Assembly (NCBI RefSeq): GCF_009905375.1
Contig: NC_133657.1
Location: forward strand, 47,187,134 to 47,251,133
Reading direction: 5' to 3'
DNA from: Apium graveolens
Taxonomy: Eukaryota; Streptophyta; Magnoliopsida; Apiales; Apiaceae
Length of the DNA: 64,000 nucleotides
The notes beneath the pieces are model-generated. The model did not search any database. It had not been told where the DNA came from and saw nothing but the letters and a program-made list of their open reading frames with translations. Below are positions 36,257-48,600 of this stretch, one piece after another. A program made the position numbers and the translations under genes. Each line of letters begins with the position of its first letter. The stretch's first letter is position 1.

Positions 36257-39200
36257 TGTTACAACCGGCATTTTTGTGTAATATTAATTGTGAATTTGGT
36301 GTAATTATAAAACCGAATGCAAATATATTCAACTATTGTATGCTTATGTGAATGAGAATTTCTGCGTCTTAAATTTTCATTATGTGGTATATGATTTTTC
36401 AAAGCAAAAGTTTATTTATTTCTTTTATTTTTGATTTATAAGGAATATTTTAAACCTTGAATAAATATCTTGTTAAAAGTTATTTGTTCACAAAATTCCA
36501 AAAGTAGTTTTATAAAATTTCTAAAAATCCAAGTTATTTTATGGTTTAAATTTTATAATTTTTGAACTTGTATTTTATTTTATAAAAATAAATCTTTATA
36601 AATGTTAATAGTTATAATTAGCAAATTACATAGTTATCCTTGCATGCAAATCCCTTCTATACATTCCAAAAGGGCTAAAGAGTCAATAACCACCCCACTA
36701 ACTCTTATTTCCTAGCCAAATACCTTCTTTACCCTTGCATGCAAATTGAACCAAGTTCAAGTGGAAGGCTAATCATGTAAATTCCTAATTCCACTCATAT
36801 TTGGCAACATAAAAACCATAAAACAAGCAAAGACATGATCATTTCATACATCACTCACCACCACACTCATTCTTCTCTCCCTCCTCTCGGCTTTTAGCCG
36901 AAACCCCCCTCCCCATTTTTTTTTCTTCAATCCTCAACCAAGCTTCCACTCTTTATACAAGTAAATGTTACTTTCCCTTCCATGATCACTCATATTTCAA
37001 AGAGTTTTGAGTAGAAAGTTTAAGTTTAAAGGTTGCATGTAAAGGTTTTAGTTGGAACTCAAAGTACAACCTTGATTATTGTGAGTTTAGGGTTGTTTTT
37101 GAGAGGACTACAAGGAATGGAGAAGTGCCAAGTATTGAGAGGGAAACTCTTGATAATTAAATGGCCATTCAATTCCATTTCATTCGGCCATGACCATATG
37201 GGAGCCGAATGAATGGTCCTTAAGACTATTCTTGTTGCTTAATTCAATTTTTGCATGTTTATATGATAATGGCTTGAATTTTATGGTGAAAATTTGATAA
37301 AACTCTTTGCATGCTAAGTGATCATCTAGGTATAGCTTATGCTAGGCTTGCATGTCAATTTTATGATAGAATATATGTAGAAACTATGTTGTTTTGGTTT
37401 GCAAAACCCGTAGACATGCATGCATGTGGATTTCTCTTGGAATGTCATAAGATTTTGATCATTTGAAAAGATTTTGTTAGTGAGCTTTAATCTCAGTAGA
37501 AATAAGGTGTTAATATTGATTAATGCTCCTTGATGCATGGTAATAATTCGTGGTTATCTTTCATAAAAATGCATATCTTGTTGTTTCAAAAGCATCTTTT
37601 GTTTTGCCATAATTGTACCTTAGGTAAGGATGATCTCACCAAGGTTATTTTGAGAATAAGGGAGTTAGTCCAGTAGATTACCATGTTTAAGTCTTGGTTT
37701 GAGTATTGAGTTGTTGGTAGTTAAGTTTGTCAAGTCAAAACCTTGGTGAAAGGAGAGTTATAGTTTCTGCAGAAAAATCAGTTTAGTACCCTGAGGTTTA
37801 GAGTGAGTTTTCACCATGTCATTGATGTGCACTTTGAGGCCCAAGCCACCAGAAGTTAGTATTGGGAGTATATAAAAGGTTTTAGGTGTTGGTTGGAGGT
37901 TTGCATGTCATTTGGTTAGGTGCACAAGTAGAATAACAAAATCTGTCCAGCAGGGGACAGTTTTGTTGCAACATAGAAATAGGGAGATTTGACCATGTCA
38001 TGGGTAGGACCTCATTATGCCCTGTTGGGCCTTAGTTATAGGGAGTGTCAGAGAAGTTTTTCCAACCATAGTTCATAGGATATGAGTTAGAACCATGTGT
38101 CACAAGTTAGTTCAAGTCAGGGCGTTTTCTGCCCAGAAAAACAGGGGAACCTTGGACTTTTAGCTTAGGCCCAAGAAGGCCCAAGCCAGGCCCTTGAGCC
38201 ACATCAAGTTTGTGAGATGCCCTTAGGTCAGGAGAGTCGTGTGTAAAAGTTTTGAAGGAAAACTTGTAGTTTAAGAGTGTCTAATGCACTCAAGAAACCA
38301 TAGTTGTCATTCTGAAATTTGCACCAGTGAGCACTTTCACTTATCACATAGTTTTAGAACACTTAGGAGTGAGAATTAGGTCGACCACCATAGTTGTAAG
38401 ATAGTATAAGGTCAGAAGAATAAAAGGCACAAGTGAGGGTCAATAGGTTTTGGATAGTTTAGTAAAGGCACATCGAGTTAGGAAGCCAAAATTAAAAGAC
38501 TTTGTCTAGTTTAGCGACCAAGTGACTTAAGTTGTGAGTCGAGATCATCCAAGCCTAGTGTTGCATTATGGTATATATGGTGTTATTTGGTATTAATATA
38601 TGATATGTTATTATGTGGCTATGTGTGAACATTTGTAATTTAAAAGTGAATATAAAATTAAGTGCATATAGGCCTAAGTGCCATCCGTGTTAAATTTCGG
38701 GTTGTAAATAGGTTAAGTTGGTGAGAATATATTATAATGAGGATTATTATTATTATTGTAGGATCTCGAGTCGAGGGAAAACTTGCCATAAAGGTCGAGT
38801 GAAGCTCCAGTTGTTGCTCCTACCAGTCAGACCAGACCAGCCTTTCTCAAAGCAAGTGATTCAACCTGTCTTTCGAATTCACTGTAAATAGTTCATATAT
38901 ATCGATGCAATTATCCTGAGTCATTTTGATATATTTAAATCAAGCATATCTTTTGTTTATCTTTGAGTTATATAGAGATACCATGAACCCTCGAGTACGT
39001 ATTGCAAGTAGTTCAAAAGTCTTTTCATGATAGTTGAATGCCATGATAAAATGAAGAGTTGTTATATTACTTGATTGATCCTCTTGATTAACATGCTGAT
39101 GATTCCTAAGTATTGATTTCTCATCCTGATACTTGAATCCCTATAGAAACTTACCTTGAATCCTGAAAGCCAGATATTTATCAAAGTGATTCCTCATTGA

Positions 39201-40239
39201 TTGATACCCCTCTTTCTTATCCTAAAGCTTGACAATTCTGATATATCCTGAGCTAAAGATCATTTCTTCATACCTTAACACCCTTAGTATTCATGAAGCT
39301 TATCTTCTTGATGATCCAACACCTGTACCTTGACGAGAAACCATTGCTTAAAGCCCAATTTGGCATTACCCTTTTTATAATATCCAAAAGCCTCACTAAA
39401 TCCCCTTGTCCAATCTTTGATATATGAAAACCATTCAATTACTTGAATAAAGTATAGTTTTGTGAATCATGGCCCTGATATTCAGTACCTTATTTCCCGT
39501 GTTTCGAGTTGATCTATAATTCCTTGATAAAAATGTTTACTGTAAAAAGAGATTTTGGTTATAATTCGGCATCAGTTTTGAAATAAATAAAATATGGGTT
39601 TTTCAGTCCCAAAGGGGGATAAATATTTTATTTGAATGGTGGATCTGGTTCTGAGACGCGAGTCCTTTCCACACTTATATTAGGCTTAAAAGTTTCCTAG
39701 GGATTCCCATTAATGTTTTAGAACCCAGCGAGGTTCGGGATTACTTCGCGGCTGATCACCGGCTGTAATCCGTAGCGTCATAAAATGATTTTGATTAAGA
39801 CATGATTTTGAAATTTGTTTTGATACAAGTAAAAATGATGCCATCACTCATAGTTTTATCCCTTGTTATCATTGGTTATGTCTTTCCATTGTCACTGTTT
39901 AATGTATACCTCGAATAATGTTTTGTGTCGTACTGTTAGCACTTGTTGAGCATTTGGCTCACTCCTTGCTTTACCCTGATATTACAGCTAGCAGCTATGG
40001 TTAGATTCAAGCAGACTGCCCGTAAGACTTGTGATGCTGATGCTTATGTTCGAGCTCAGGTAGAATAAGAGATAGTAGTTTTGTGTGAGGACTCGCTATT
40101 TAAAATCAGTTGTAATAGATGGTAGTGTTGGGTTGTTCCAAACCCTAAACTGTAAGATCTTGGAGTTGGTTGTGTATACTTCTTTTTAAAATGTTATAAT
40201 AGTTATATTTAATTTGCTGCTTAAGTTGGGGGCGTGACA
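36257..40239 (+). repeat. 5' LTR of element B (3983 bp)
   Basis: It starts TGTTACAACCGG and ends GGGGCGTGACA. Compared with the 3' LTR it lacks about 29 bases near 37594 and a short CTCTCCCTC repeat near 36890. No gene is seen inside. Confidence 0.95.
37869..37878 (+). promoter_or_regulatory. Candidate TATA box in 5' LTR of B
   Basis: TATATAAAAG lies about 1.6 kb into the LTR and is conserved in the other LTR (about 47347) and in A. Confidence 0.4.
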
Positions 40240-40246
40240 GGTTTTT

Positions 40247-40258
40247 TGGTATCAGAGC
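40247..40258 (+). other. Primer-binding site of element B
   Basis: TGGTATCAGAGC lies 7 bases after the LTR end and fits initiator-Met tRNA. Confidence 0.92.
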
Positions 40259-40322
40259 TATGGTTTAGAGTCCCTGGACAACCCAAATAGGTTATAGGAT
40301 ATGTGTGTAGGTTATAGATAAT

Positions 40323-40735
40323 ATGCGAGAGAGTAGGTTAAGTAAATTTATTATTAATACTCCTCTTATTGGTTGTCAGCAAAGGGCGCATTCCTCGTCA
40401 TCCCCTGGTTCGGACGACACTATTGCTTTCACGGTGTATGCTGAGTTGAGGCGCGAGTTCGACATGCTTCAGTGCAAGTACGACCGACTGATAGACCGAC
40501 TGAATAACGTGTATCCGGACAGCCGAAACTACGAAGGGAAGCCCAAGGAGCAGATGACTGCGAGACTTGAGACCTTGGTTCAGTACGTCAACACTAAGCT
40601 TGAGGAGATGCCAGCGCACCGGGACTGCACCAGCCAGTAGTCATTCAGATGGTGGCGGATGAGCTCCAGAGCATTGTGAAGATGCTTCGAGAGGAAAAGA
40701 CTACCAAGCCCCGTTCAGATGGATTGGAGCCTTAG
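40323..40735 (+). pseudogene. Upstream ORF ('ORF0') of element B, frameshifted near its end
   Basis: The ATG at 40323 opens 105 codons (MRESRLSKFIINTP, a serine-rich stretch, then AELRREFDMLQ, YDRLIDRLNN, ARLETLVQYVNTKLEEM). One T is missing at about 40638 relative to A, producing a TAG there. In the corrected phase coding would run to 40735, as in A. The predicted product is small, charged and probably helical, with no domain I know. It starts 64 bases after the primer-binding site and ends about 310 bases before gag. Alternatively it is simply leader RNA, but the frame is kept in two copies that differ in sequence. Confidence 0.6.
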
Positions 40736-41041
40736 TCCTTTCTGTTTACCTTTCATGTTGTTGTACTATCAGACTCTGTGGAATCCCCAGTTGTTTCCGT
40801 TAAATAAGCCTATTATTCCTAGAATCAGACTTTGTCCTAATCCTATGTATTGTGACCTTTAAAAATTTCAATAATTATGTTCTATTGTTCCATTTGCTCT
40901 CAACCGTTATTTTACGTTTTTATATGCATCACCATATCTGCTTAATTTGGAAACTTGACCCCATATGTAAACAAGAATGCCATGCGATACCCTCGAATCA
41001 TTTTATCATTCATATCTGTTTTGACATAACTCTTATTTCAG
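40337..41041 (+). other. Candidate intron between leader and gag of element B
   Basis: Donor-like AG/GTTAAGT follows the fifth codon of the upstream ORF. Acceptor-like TTATTTCAG/G stands 4 bases before the gag ATG. Removing these 705 bases would put the leader ATG in frame with gag. The same arrangement is present in A. Inferred from sequence only. Confidence 0.4.
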
Positions 41042-41045
41042 GATC

Positions 41046-41819
41046 ATGCCTCCCAAAAAGAAGAACCCAACAACCACATCCACCACAGACCCAAACATTC
41101 TTCGACTACTGGAAACTTTGCAACAGCAAACCAATGCTATAGCTCAACAACAACTAACTCTTCAACAACGAATTGAAAACCAAGATAACCGTGAGCCACA
41201 CCAACCACCTGAACCACCAGTACCACCTAGACAAATTGTCACTTTCAAGGCTTTTCAGAATGTGAATCCACCTGCATTTCATGATACCACTGATCCAGTG
41301 ATAGCTAACACATAGATCAAGGAGATGGAAAGGGCTTTTGAGTTGGTACAGTTAGGAGACGATCAGAAGACGCCGTATGTTACTTACTTCTTGAAGGGAG
41401 AAGTCATCTATTGGTGGGAATCAGTAAAAGCTATGGAAGTCACTCAGCAGGTTTCTTGGGAGAGATTTAAGAAATTATTTCTGGACAAGTATTACCCTAA
41501 GTACATGCAGAATCAGATGGAACTTAAATTTCTTGAGTTGAAGCAAGGGAACATGACTGTACTGGAGTATGAGAAGAAGTTTACTGAGTTGTCAGGGTTT
41601 GTGACAAAGTACACCAGCACTGAGAAGGAAAAAGCAAAGAAATTTCAGCAAGGATTAGAGCCTTGGGTCAGAGATAGAGTGGCTATGTTTGAGCTTGAAA
41701 CTTACGCGGGAGTAGTACAGAAAGCTGCTCTGATTGAGAATAATGGGACGCAGTCAAGGAAGGAAAGGGATAACAAGAAGAGGAAGGTTCCATTTTATGG
41801 AGAAAAGTCTGAAGCATGA
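41046..41819 (+). pseudogene. Gag N-terminal part of element B
   Basis: The ATG opens MPPKKKNP, a glutamine-rich stretch and the retrotransposon gag domain (EVIYWWESVKAM, MELKFLELKQ), as in A. TAG at 41313-41315 replaces a tryptophan codon that A keeps. The same frame continues to TGA 41817-41819, where A has GGA, and then on into the zinc-knuckle piece. The role is the particle shell. Apart from the stops the protein is close to that of A throughout. Confidence 0.88.
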
Positions 41820-42558
41820 AGTTCACAAGAACGGAATGTAAAGAGGATTGGTTTCCATAAGGCCGGAAATTTTCAAAGGAAAAAAAATTTATGTAAAAGG
41901 CAAGAATCGAAGGGGAACAATCAGGCAAGCCAAGGGCAAGTTGGAGAAAACAGGTTCCAGAGACCGGAATGCAAGCACTGTGGAAGAAGGCACCCCGGAG
42001 TGTGTAATAAGTTGAGCATGACATGTTATAGGTGCAATCAGAAGGGACATTTGGCAAATGAGTGCAAGATACCGAAGCCAGGAGTTACGTGTTACAAGTG
42101 TGGGAAGACTGGACACATAGCTAGGGAGTGCAAGGCGCCCGGACCAGTCAAAGCTTTAATGAACGTGGCAAGTACCAGTGCAAGCGTGCCAGCTGAGGTA
42201 TTGGCATTACCTCCACCACCTACACCAACCCCGCAAGCAACAGCAAGGACATTTGATCTGAAGATGAAGGATGCTGTTCAGAATTCGGAGGTGATAGCAG
42301 GTACACTTTTAATCAATAATGTCAAAGCTAAAGTATTGATTGATTCGGGAGCAACAAGATCTTTCATATCAGAATCTTTTGTTGATAAGCTTCAATGTGA
42401 TAAAATGATTATAAGTGAGGTAGTAAATGTGGTAATTGCGAACCAAGAAAAGATTCCTGTGAATCAAATTTGTCCAAAGTGTGAGATTGATATTTCGGGG
42501 TATAAGTTTTTAGCCGACTTGATACTCTTCAAGTTGGGAGAGTTTGATATAATTTATG
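41820..42558 (+). pseudogene. Gag zinc knuckles and protease of element B
   Basis: In the gag frame two intact CCHC knuckles appear, CYRCNQKGHLANEC and CYKCGKTGHIAREC. Upstream is a cysteine set (CKHCGRRHPGVC) that is also complete, unlike in A. After a proline-rich linker comes the protease active site LIDSGATRSF. A one-base change in length near 42555 shifts the frame at the conserved ILGMDWL motif, and translation continues in the next frame at 42560. Confidence 0.88.
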
Positions 42559-42559
42559 A

Positions 42560-44644
42560 ATGGATTGGTTAGGGGAAAATAGCATTCAGATTAATTGTAA
42601 GACCAAGAAGGTGTATTTAAAGATGAAGAATGGAAAGAAGGTAGTATTCAAGGGGCAGAGACAAGAGCAACTATTTCTTACAATTGTTCAGGCTAAGAAG
42701 CTACTTAGAAAAGGTTGTGAGTCGTTCCTAGCTTATGTAGTGGATTCAGAAAAAGGCAGCCCCAGCATGGAAGATATCCCTGTAGTTAACGAGTTCCCAG
42801 ATGTGTTTCCCGACGAACTACTAGGCTTACCACCAGATCGACAAATCGAGTTCGAGATCAACCTTGCTCCAGGCACGGAACCAGTTTCAAAGGCCCCATA
42901 TAGGATGGCACCAGCAGAAATGAAAGAGTTGGTAAGCCAGCTACAAGAATTGTTGGATAAGGGAGTGGTACGGCCAAGTACATCGCCATGGGGAGCACCT
43001 GTTCTGTTTGTAAAGAAGAAAGATGGGAGTATGCGACTATGCATAGACTATCGGGAGTTGAATAAGGTAACGATCAAGAACCGCTATCCGCTACCAAGAA
43101 TAGATGACCTTTTTGACCAGCTGAAGGGAGCAAAATGCTTTTCAAAGATCGATTTGAGATCGGGATGCCATCAATTAAAGATCAAAGAAGAAGATATTCC
43201 CAAGACCGCATTCAGGACCATATATGGGAATTATGAATTCTTAGTAATGCCGTTTGGACTGACCAACGCCCCGGCCGCATTTATGGATTTGATGAATCGA
43301 GTATTTAAGAAGTATTTGGACAAATTTGTCGTGGTATTCATTGATGACATCCTTATTTATTCTAAGTCGGAAGAAGAACATAAGCAGCACCTCTGGATAG
43401 CATTGGAAATACTTCGTCAAGAGAAGTTGTATGCCAAGTTTACCAAATGTGAGTTTTGGTTAAAGGAAGTTCAATTTTTGGGGCATGTCATTGGAAATGA
43501 AGGAGTTAAAGTGGATCCGGCAAAGATTGAGGTAGTTATGAGTTGGGAGAGGCCAAAGACTCCTACGGAAGTACGAAGTTTTCTAGGATTGGCAGGATAC
43601 TACAGAAGGTTTGTCAAGGATTTTTCGAAAATCGCCACGCCATTGCCCAAGTTAACCAGAAAGAATCAAAAGTTTGAATGGAGTGCAGAATGTGAGGATA
43701 GCTTTCAAGAGTTGAAGCAGAAATTGGTAACAGCTCTGGTGTTAGTACTTCCAGACGATCAAGGGAACTTTGTAATATTCAGCGACGCTTCACATAAGGG
43801 TTTGGGTTGTGTGTTGATGCAACACAGTCAAGTGATCGCATATGCGTCAAGACAGTTGAAACCGCATGAGTTAAAGTACCCGACGCATGACTTGGAACTA
43901 GCCGCCATAGTGTTTGCACTTAAGATTTGGAGACATTACCTCTATGGAAAGAAGTGCGAAATCTACACGGATCACAAGAGTTTAAAGTACATTTTTACTC
44001 AGAAAGAGCTCAATATGAGGCAGAGGAGATGGCTGGAATTGATCAAGGACTATGACTGTTCGATAAATTACCATCCTGGAAAGGCGAATGTTGTGGCCGA
44101 TGCTCTGAGTAGGAAGGAGAGACTGAATAAGATGATAACACCAAAGGAGTTATCTGAAGAAATCAAGAGATTTGAACTGGAACTTTGTGCTTGTGGAAAA
44201 GTTGAGGAAGTTTGTCGCGCAATGACTTTTCAGCCAACACTAGTGGAAAAGATCAAGAAATGTCAAGAAGAAGTAATGGAGAAAGAGAAGAATCAGTTAT
44301 CTGGAGAGGAGATTAATACTCAAAGGGATAAGCAAGGGATACTAAGGTTTTCTTCCAGAATATGGATTCCTCATGTACCTGAATTAAAGAATGAGATCCT
44401 CCATGAAGCCCACAATTCGAAATTTTCAATCCACCCGGGAAGCACCAAGATGTATCGAGACTTAAAGAAGAACTTTTGGTGGCCAAATATGAAGCGAGAT
44501 GTGGCAGAATGGGTTGCGAAGTGTTATACTTGTCAGAAGGTGAAGGCAGAACATCAACGACCAAGCGGATTAATTCAGCCCCTGAAGATTCCAGAATGGA
44601 AATGGGAAATTATCGCTATGGACTTTATAGTAGGACTACCGTGA
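42560..44644 (+). pseudogene. RT, RNase H and integrase N-terminal half of element B
   Basis: A 694-codon open frame, the longest in the window. It starts in the protease end (MDWLGENS). RT motifs follow ([37 protein letters not shown], catalytic FIDDILIYS), then RNase H ([30 protein letters not shown]), the integrase HHCC region ([17 protein letters not shown]) and the first catalytic aspartate (AMDFIVGLP). One RT residue is unusual: SGCHQ instead of SGYHQ, which A keeps. It ends at TGA 44642-44644 where A has CGA. Confidence 0.92.
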
Positions 44645-45281
44645 ACGAAATCCGGGCATGACGCAATATGGGTTATAGTTGATCGCCTTACGAAGTCAGC
44701 GCATTTCCTTCCAATTAATGAGAAGTCGTCACTGGACAAGTTGGTTCATCTATATATGTGCGAAATCGTACTGAGGCATGGAGTACCCGTATCGATAGTT
44801 TCAGACAGAGATCCCCGATTTAACTCGAGATTCTGGAAGCAATTTCAGGAATGTCTTGGCACGAAATTGAATATGAGCACGGCATACCACCCGCAGACTG
44901 ATGGCCAAAGCGAAAGGATAATTCAAACAATCGAAGACATGTTGCACAGTTGTGCAATCGATTTTGCAGGAAGTTGGGACGATCACTTGCCGTTGATTGA
45001 ATTCTCTTACAACAATAGCTATCATTCCAGTATCGGCATGCCACCATACGAAGATTTGTACGGGAAAAAATGTAGATCACCAACAAGTTGGGACGAAGTA
45101 GGGGAAGGAAAGATTCTCGGCTCGGAATTGGTACAACAATTGCATGACTCAGTCAAGTTAATTCAAAAAAGGCTACTTGCTGCTCAAGATAGACTATGGA
45201 AGTATGCGGATCCAGCGCGTAAGGATGTTCAATTCCAAATTGGCGAAGCTGTTTTGTTAAAGGTGTCACCTAGAAAAAGGG
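44645..45281 (+). pseudogene. Integrase core of element B
   Basis: In the same frame as the preceding piece. It contains [12 protein letters not shown] (second catalytic aspartate), HPQTDGQSER (catalytic glutamate), SWDDHLPLIEFSYNNSYH and the start of the C-terminal module. The spacing of the acidic residues fits a DD35E integrase. A small length change near 45279 shifts the frame at the SPRK motif. The next frame takes over immediately. Confidence 0.88.
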
Positions 45282-45660
45282 TTGTCTAGATTTGGCAAGA
45301 AAGGGAAGTTAGCACCTAGATACATAGGTCCTTTTGAAATATTGAGTCAAGTGGGAAAGGTGGCCTACGAGTTGGCCTTACCACCTCAGTATCAGCACGT
45401 GCATAATGTGTTCCATGTGTCGTTGCTTAAGAAGTATAATCCTGACGCTAGCCATGTGATAGAATATGAACCTGTAGAAATTCAGGCAGACCTGTCATTT
45501 GTGGAGCAACCGGTTAAAATACTTGACTGGCAAGAGAAGAGCCTTAGAAATAAGTAAGTAAAGTTAGTAAAAGTGCTTTGGAGGAACCCTAAGGTTGAAG
45601 AATCGACTTGGGAGTTAGAGTCTGATATGCGTTCCCGGTATCCTCATCTGTTCTCTTAGA
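45282..45660 (+). pseudogene. Integrase tail and chromodomain of element B
   Basis: The module [19 protein letters not shown] and [15 protein letters not shown] are followed by the chromodomain-like tail (VKVLWRNPKVEESTWELE) ending YPHLFS. TAA at 45555-45557 interrupts it where A has TCA. The tail is the CR-type found in Tekay-like chromoviruses. The natural stop lies just before the polypurine tract. Confidence 0.86.
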
Positions 45661-45680
45661 TTCTGGGGACAGAATCCCTT

Positions 45681-45693
45681 AAGGGGGAGAGGA
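45681..45693 (+). other. Polypurine tract of element B
   Basis: AAGGGGGAGAGGA directly precedes the 3' LTR. Confidence 0.9.
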
Positions 45694-48600
45694 TGTTACA
45701 ACCAGCATTTTTGTGTAATATTAATTGTGAATTTGGTGTAATGATAAAACCGAATGCAAATATATTCAACTATTGTATGCTTGTGTGAATGAGAATTTCT
45801 GCGTCTTAAATTTTCATTATATGGTATATGATTTTTCAAAGCAAAAGTTTATTTATTTCTTTTATTTTTGATTTATAAGGAATATTTTAAACCTTGAATA
45901 AATATCTTGTTAAAAGTTATTTGTTCACAAAATTCCAAAAGTAGTTTTATAAAATTTCTAAAAATCCAAGTTATTTTATGGTATAAATTTTATAATTTTT
46001 GAACTTGTATTTTATTTTATAAAAATAAATCTTTATAAATGTTAATAGTTATAATTAGCAAATTACATAGTTATCCTTGCATGCAAATCCCTTCTATACA
46101 TTCCAAAAGGGCTAAAGAGTCAATAACCGCCCCACTAACTCTTATTTCCTAGCCAAATATCTTCTTTTCCCTTGCATGCAAATTGAACCAAGTTCAAGTG
46201 GAAGGCTAATCATGTCAATTCCTAATTCCACTTACATTTGGTAACACAAAAACCATAAAACAAGCAAAAACATGATCATTTCATACATCACTCACCACCA
46301 CACTCATTCTTCTCTCCCTCCTCTCTCCCTCCTCTTGGCTTTTAGCCGAAACCCCCCTCCTCATTTTTTTTTCTTCAATCCTCAACCAAGCTTCCACTCT
46401 TTATACAAGTAAATGTTACTTTCCCTTCCATGATCACTCATATTTCAAAGAGTATTGAGTAGAAAGTTTAAGTTTAAAGGTTGCATGTAAAGGTTTTAGT
46501 TGGAACTCAAAGTACAACCTTGATTCTTATGAGTTTAGGGTTGTTTTTGAGAGGAATACAAGGAATGGAGAAGTTCCAAGTCTTGAGAGGGAAACTCTTG
46601 ATGATTAAATGGCCATTCCCTTCTATTTCATTCGGCCATGACCATATGGGAGCCGAATGAATGGTCCTTAAGACTATTCTTGTTGCTTAATTCAATTTTT
46701 GCATGTTTATGTTATAATGGCTTGAATTTTATGGTGAAAATTTGATAAAACTCTTTGCATGCTAAGTGATCATCTAGGTATAGCTTATGCTAGGCTTGCA
46801 TGTCAATTTTATGATAGAATATATGTAGAAAATATGTTGTTTTGGTTTGCAAAACCCGAAGACATGCATGCATGTGGATTTCTCTTGGAATGTCATAAGA
46901 TTTTGATCATTTGAAAAGATTTTGTTAGTGAGCTTTAATCTCAGTAGAAATAAGGTGTTAATATTGATTAATGCTCCTTGATGCATGGTAATAATTTGTG
47001 GTTATCTTTCATAAAAATGCATATCTTGTTGTTTCAAAAGCATGAAGATTTGTGAGTTGTGAAATGTGGTTTCTTTTGTTTTGCCATAATTGTACCTTAG
47101 GTAAGGATGATCTCACCCAAGGTTATTTTGAGAATAAGGGAGTTAGTCCAGTAGATTACCATGTTTAAGTCTTGGTTTGAGTATTGAGTTGTTGGTAGTT
47201 AAGTTTGTCAAGTCATAACCTTGGAGAAAGGAGAGTTATAGTTTCTGCAGAAAAATCAGTTTAGTACCCTGAGGTTTAGAGTGAGTTTTGACCATGTCAT
47301 TGATGTGCACTTTGAGGCCCAAGCCACCCGAAGTTAGTATTGGGAGTATATAAAAGGTTTTAGGTGTTGGTTGGAGGTTTGCATGTCATTTGGTTAGGTG
47401 CACAAGTAGAATAACAAAATCTATCCAGCAGGGGACAGTTTTGTTGTAACTTAGAAATAGGGAGATTTGACCATGTCATGGGTAGGCCCTCATTATGCCC
47501 TGTTGGGCCTTAGTTAGAGGGAGTGTCAGAGAAGTTTTTCCAACCATAGTTCATAGGATATGAGTTAGAACCATGTGTCACAAGTTAGTTCAAGTCAGGG
47601 CGTTTTCTGCCCAGAAAAACAGGGGAACCTTGGACTTTAAGCTTAGGCCCAAGAAGGCCCAAGCCAGGCCCTTGAGCCACATCAAGTTTTTGAGATGCCC
47701 TTAGGTCAGGAGAGTCTTGTGTAAAAGTTTTGAAGGAAAACTTGTAGTTTAAAAGTGTCTAATGCACTCAAGAAACCATAGTTGTCATTCTGAAATTTGC
47801 ACCAGTGAGCACTTTCACTTATCACATAGTTTTAGAACACTTAGGAGTGAGAATTAGGTCGACCACCATAGTTGTAAGATAGTATAAGGTCAGAAGAATA
47901 AAAGGCACAAGTGAGGGTCAATAGATTTTGGATATTTTAGTAAAGGCACATTGAGTTAGGAAGCCAAAATTAGAAGACTTTGTCTAGTTTAGCGACCAAG
48001 TGACTTAAGTTGTGAGTCAAGATCATCCAAGCCTAGTGTTGCATTATGGTATATATGGTGTTATTTGATATTAATATATGATATGTGATTATATGGCTAT
48101 GTGTGAACATTTGTAATTTAAAAGTGAATATAAAATTAAGTGCATATAGGCCTAAGTGCCATCCGTGTTAAATTTCGGGTTGTAAATAGGTTAAGTTGGT
48201 GAGAATATATTATAATGAGGATTATTATTATTATTGTAGGATCTCGAGTCGAGGGAAAACTTGCCATAAAGGTCGAGTGAAGCTCCAGTTGTTGCTCCTA
48301 CCAGTCAGACCAGACCAGCCTTTCTCAAGGCAAGTGATTCAACCAGTCTTTCGAATTCACTATAAATAGTTCATATATATCGATGCAATTATCCTGAGTC
48401 ATTTTGATATATTTAAATCAAGCGTATCTTTTGTTTATCTTTGAGTTATATAGAGATGCCATGAACCCTCGAGTACGTATTGCAAGTAGTTCAAAAGTCT
48501 TTTCATGATAGTTGAATGCCATGATAAAATGAAGAGTTGTTATATTACTTGATTGATCCTCTTGATTAACATGCTGATGATTCCTAAGTATTGATATCTC

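Noticed and set aside
36858..36905. CTCTCCCTC repeats as a regulatory CT element
   Set aside because: Short slippage-type difference between the two LTRs of B; nothing else supports a function.
37326..37538. 70-codon frame in the B LTR, also at 46774-46986
   Set aside because: Same reason: LTR duplicates, with no recognisable domain.
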